Source: Cyclobacteriaceae bacterium
GTDB taxonomy: Bacteria > Bacteroidota > Bacteroidia > Cytophagales > Cyclobacteriaceae
Assembly (NCBI GenBank): GCA_025455445.1
Contig: JALOMN010000002.1
Span: forward strand, 1-18,205
Length of the DNA stretch: 18,205 bases
Reading direction: 5' to 3'
Shown here: positions 15,284 through 18,205 of the stretch, one piece after another
Position numbering within the stretch: the stretch's first letter is position 1
Layout: every line of letters begins with the position of its first letter
Program-made: the position numbers and the translations under genes
Notes under the pieces: model-generated
Seen by the model: the letters and a program-made list of their open reading frames with translations, nothing else
Databases searched by the model: none
Told to the model about the DNA's origin: nothing

Positions 15284-16060
15284 ATGGCTTCTGTTTATAC
15301 TACCGAAATTACCTCTGAGACCATTCTTTCAGACAATCCCATTCACCAGCGTTTATTAAGGCCCTATATACTCGCATCGGATTACGTAAAGGGTAATTTG
15401 TTGGAAGTAGGTTGTGGAGAGGGTCGCGGAATAGATTGGTTATTGCCGCATATAGAGAGTTATACTGCCATTGATAAAATCTTGCCGGTTATTGAGGGAC
15501 TAAAGAAAAAGTATCCTCAGGGAAAATTTCTGAGTGGCAATATTCCACCCCTCACTGACTTTGAGGATAATAGTTTTGATTCTGTGGTAAGTTTTCAGGT
15601 TATAGAGCATATAAAAAACGATGCTTTGTTTCTGAAAGAAATTTATCGCGTCTTAAAACCCGGAGGCGTGGCATTAATTACAACACCCAACAGGCCACTT
15701 TCATTATCGCGTAACCCATGGCACATTCGCGAATACACAGCGAGCGAACTCACCAATCTTGCTAAAAGGAGTTTTTCTAGTGTGACCATGATGGGTATTG
15801 CTGGCAATGAAAAAGTAATGCAATACCATGAACAAAACAGGCAATCAGTAGCGCGCCTGATGCGATGGGATATTTTTAATCTACAGTATATATTGCCCGC
15901 ATCTATATTGCGTATTCCCTACGAAATCATGAATAGGATTAATCGCAATAAACTCAAAAATACCAGCGATGAATTGGTCATGAGTATCAGACAAGATGAC
16001 TATGTGTTAACCGGAGAACCGAATTCTGCGCTGGACTTATTTTTAATTGCCAGAAAATAG
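15284..16060 (+). CDS. Class I SAM-dependent methyltransferase, substrate unknown
   Basis: The 258-residue protein has a Methyltransf_11-like Rossmann fold. Motif I is LLEVGCGEGRG (39-49), followed by an acidic post-I residue in YTAIDK (60-65), FDSVVSFQVIEHI (98-110) and the post-III run YRVLKPGGVALITTPN (121-136). The segment SRNPWHIREYTASEL (142-156) is common in methyltransferases that act on glycans, lipids or quinones, but the target cannot be read from the sequence. The ATG at 15284 is chosen over an upstream in-frame TTG at 15254 because of the -7 element at 15260-15267. The C-terminal region (about 190-258) varies in such proteins and gives no further hint. It is a single-gene unit, divergent from the GWxTD gene and closed by a terminator. 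Confidence 0.92.
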   Translation: MASVYTTEITSETILSDNPIHQRLLRPYILASDYVKGNLLEVGCGEGRGIDWLLPHIESYTAIDKILPVIEGLKKKYPQGKFLSGNIPPLTDFEDNSFDSVVSFQVIEHIKNDALFLKEIYRVLKPGGVALITTPNRPLSLSRNPWHIREYTASELTNLAKRSFSSVTMMGIAGNEKVMQYHEQNRQSVARLMRWDIFNLQYILPASILRIPYEIMNRINRNKLKNTSDELVMSIRQDDYVLTGEPNSALDLFLIARK

Positions 16061-16084
16061 AATTTATTGTTCCTATCTCTGAAT

Positions 16085-16124
16085 AAAAAAGAAGCCACCG
16101 AATTCTATTCCGGTGGCTCCTTTC
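16085..16124. terminator. Two-way intrinsic terminator between convergent genes
   Basis: AGCCACCG (16093-16100) pairs with CGGTGGCT (16111-16118) around a 10-nt loop, with a further G-C and three A-T pairs outside one mismatch. It is preceded by an A-run (16085-16090) and followed by CCTTTCT. The T-run is better on the minus strand, so it should end the DUF2723 gene transcript well and the methyltransferase transcript less well. Confidence 0.8.
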
Positions 16125-16141
16125 TCTAGTCCTTATATTTT

Positions 16142-18205
16142 TTAAAAATCCCCTTCTTCATAAATCTGAAGACTGGCCATGTGTTTGTTTAAAGCATCTT
16201 CAAACTTCTTTCCTAACTCCATTTCACCATTTTCATAGAGCGTGCGTTGCAAGGTGTTTAATACATAGGCATTTCTTCTCAACTCAAGCGTCATTCCATA
16301 GTTTTGTTCAATCAGATAGGTGATCATTTCATCTGCCCGCTGACCAATTACATTGGCAACTTCAATAGCTTTCTCTTTTTGCCCCACTTCAAACAACAAC
16401 TCCACGAGGGTTGCAGCAGTAATGTCGTAAGGCACAGCGCGGTCTGGCATTTTTTCAAGTGAAAATTCTAACACCTGGTTGGCTTTTTCCATCTTGTCTT
16501 CAAGAATAAGTGCTTTGGCCAAATCATTTAATGCACTGCGATGGTTCATCACAAAGCCACGATAGTCTTCATTAAAATAGATTCGCTCATCATTCAAGCC
16601 TGAATACTTGAATTTGTTAATCATGTTATCAAAAGCCTTATCTGTATTAACAAGATAATCACCATTCTTATTAGGATTGCGAATAGGCAGGATGCGATAC
16701 GCATTACCTTCCATAATCGCATACGGTCTCAGGTCGATATTGATTTGAGAGAGCGAAGTATTGTTAAGGTAGATAGGTCGCTCCCAATTGTTGGTGACCA
16801 GAAAATCCAGCAACGCAAGATCTTTTTTCTCGAGTGCTCCACGCAGTAATTTGATTTCCATTTGGTCTACTACCAGGTCTTTAAATTGATCAGGTATTAG
16901 TCCTTTTGCAATTAGCTCTTCTTTGTTGATTGAAAGCGTGAGCATTCTGCTGGGAATAATATTACGGTCGCCATCGCGCAGCTGTGCATAATCTTTGGAT
17001 AATAACTCGATGTATTGGCGGGCATCCAGGCTTTTTATTTTCAGATCAGCAAATGGCAAATAATCATTTAAGCCTCCTTGTTTATACTGTTTTGCGGTGA
17101 GTGTATAAGGGATAGGTTCTGACTCATAGGCCTTGCGCATGGTTTGCTCAATATACCAATCGGTATTGTAATAGCTGAGCACCACTACACGCATATCGGT
17201 GCGTATTCCTTCTACTTCCTGTGCATACCAAAGTGGGAAAGTATCGTTATCGCCACCGGTATAGATAATGGCATTTGGTTCACATGAATTAAGATAGTTG
17301 GCTGCCGAATCTACAGAGAAGTATCTATTGGAACGGTTGTGGTCATCCCACCCTTCAGCAGCCATGATCCCTGGTGCACTTAAACCAATAAGTGTAGCGG
17401 CAACGGCTGCCACCTTTCCGTTTTTCAAAAATATTTTTATACCCTCTGCAATACCAATCACTGCGAGGCCAATCCAGAAAGCAAAGGCATAGTAAGATCC
17501 TGCATAGATATAGTCACGCTCTCGAGGCTCGCTGGGTGGTGAGTTCAGGTAAACCACAATGGCTACTCCCAGCATCACAAAAAGAAGGGCGATAACTGAA
17601 AAGTTTTTGGTGTCTTTCGTAAACTGATAGAACATTCCAATCAACCCTAATACAAAAGGAATCATCAAGAAATTGTTACGGCCTCTGTTATTGGCAAGCG
17701 AAGCCGGCACCTCTTTAGCTGCCTGAAAAGGACTAAGCCAATCGGCACCTTGCTCATCACTTTCGCGGCCGGCAAAGTTCCACATAAAGTAGCGCATGTA
17801 CATCGTGCCAATCTGATGGCGGAACATGAAATATAAATTCTGGCCAAAGCTGGGTTTTTCACCCTCCTGCAATCCAATAATATTCATGTAAGTTTCTTTA
17901 TGATCAGGGTTCCAGGCACGCGGTAAAATTGTTTCCTGATCGGGCTCATACACATAATTGAATTTGCGTGAAGCAATTTCATACTTGTCTTTGCCTTTGG
18001 TATAATCGGGTGCACCGTACTTAACATCAATTGGCTTTGCAGTGAAGTATGGACCGAATAACAAAGGGCGGCTACCGTATTGCTCACGCTTCAGGTAGCG
18101 GATGAAACTCATTACATCTTTAGGAGCATTTTCATTGATGAGTGTATCATAGTTAGAACGGATAATTACCATGGTATAGGAAGAATATCCGATAAGAATA
18201 AATGT
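16142..18205 (-). CDS. DUF2723 (GT117-type) membrane protein, C-terminal part; gene continues off the right edge
   Basis: The frame is open to the right edge. It continues 11 codons upstream of the ATG at 18172 with FILIGYSSYT, so this is a partial gene lacking its N-terminus. The family (DUF2723, related to animal TMEM260 protein O-mannosyltransferase) is a polytopic membrane glycosyltransferase group usually near 1000 residues in Bacteroidota. Counting from the first visible Met, typical features are NYDTLINENAPKDV (7-20), YLKREQYG (26-33), hydrophobic spans at about 167-183, 190-209, 226-248 and 252-270, SEPRERDYIYAGSYY (214-228), and YTGGDNDTFPLWYAQE (304-319) in the soluble part. The last 150 residues are helical with a TPR-like look. 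Catalytic residues expected in the N-terminal loops are not in the window. A role in protein O-glycosylation is inferred from the family. Confidence 0.87.
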   Translation of the reverse strand, partial: TFILIGYSSYTMVIIRSNYDTLINENAPKDVMSFIRYLKREQYGSRPLLFGPYFTAKPIDVKYGAPDYTKGKDKYEIASRKFNYVYEPDQETILPRAWNPDHKETYMNIIGLQEGEKPSFGQNLYFMFRHQIGTMYMRYFMWNFAGRESDEQGADWLSPFQAAKEVPASLANNRGRNNFLMIPFVLGLIGMFYQFTKDTKNFSVIALLFVMLGVAIVVYLNSPPSEPRERDYIYAGSYYAFAFWIGLAVIGIAEGIKIFLKNGKVAAVAATLIGLSAPGIMAAEGWDDHNRSNRYFSVDSAANYLNSCEPNAIIYTGGDNDTFPLWYAQEVEGIRTDMRVVVLSYYNTDWYIEQTMRKAYESEPIPYTLTAKQYKQGGLNDYLPFADLKIKSLDARQYIELLSKDYAQLRDGDRNIIPSRMLTLSINKEELIAKGLIPDQFKDLVVDQMEIKLLRGALEKKDLALLDFLVTNNWERPIYLNNTSLSQINIDLRPYAIMEGNAYRILPIRNPNKNGDYLVNTDKAFDNMINKFKYSGLNDERIYFNEDYRGFVMNHRSALNDLAKALILEDKMEKANQVLEFSLEKMPDRAVPYDITAATLVELLFEVGQKEKAIEVANVIGQRADEMITYLIEQNYGMTLELRRNAYVLNTLQRTLYENGEMELGKKFEDALNKHMASLQIYEEGDF

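Noticed and set aside
1..18205. tRNA, rRNA, CRISPR, insertion sequence or prophage signals
   Set aside because: No cloverleaf-like sequence, spaced repeat array, transposase, integrase or terminal inverted repeat was seen on reading both strands; almost all bases are accounted for by core genes.

Overview
The window looks like an ordinary stretch of core chromosome from a Bacteroidota bacterium, most likely a Cytophagales-type lineage. The evidence is a fused SecD-SecF, a GldH-type gliding lipoprotein next to a PSP1/RicT protein, a GWxTD-domain protein, a DUF2723 (GT117-type) membrane protein, AT-rich spacers, little visible Shine-Dalgarno sequence, and several matches to the Bacteroidota -7 promoter element TAnnTTTG. 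I see no mobile element, CRISPR array, tRNA, rRNA or defence island.

Layout. Bases 1-289 hold the 3' end of an unrecognised plus-strand gene. Bases 385-3411 encode SecDF, closed by a perfect 14-bp hairpin terminator. Bases 3537-5595 encode an OmpR-type response regulator and its sensor kinase. A 181-bp stretch follows that carries two 9/8-bp direct repeats with an 11-bp period and ends in a strong two-way terminator. Bases 5777-11130 are a minus-strand block read as recQ, purD, ricT (PSP1) and gldH; ricT and gldH overlap by 4 bp. Divergent from recQ are kdsD and manC (11167-13276, plus), making precursors of surface glycans. Their 3' end overlaps the 3' end of rlmB by 10 bp. rlmB lies just downstream of a GWxTD protein gene on the minus strand. 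A class I methyltransferase (15284-16060, plus) diverges from the GWxTD gene. Another two-way terminator separates it from the C-terminal two thirds or so of a DUF2723 membrane protein that runs off the right edge.

Functional themes are envelope building and export (SecDF, GldH, KdsD, ManC, DUF2723 protein, GWxTD protein), signalling (two-component pair), and housekeeping (PurD, RecQ, RlmB). The most interesting unexplained signal is the spacer after the sensor kinase. A response-regulator-like direct repeat sits at the -33 position of a possible promoter, about 140 nt before an intrinsic terminator. This would fit a small RNA controlled by the two-component system, but it is a hypothesis from sequence layout only. 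No clearly novel multi-gene system was found.
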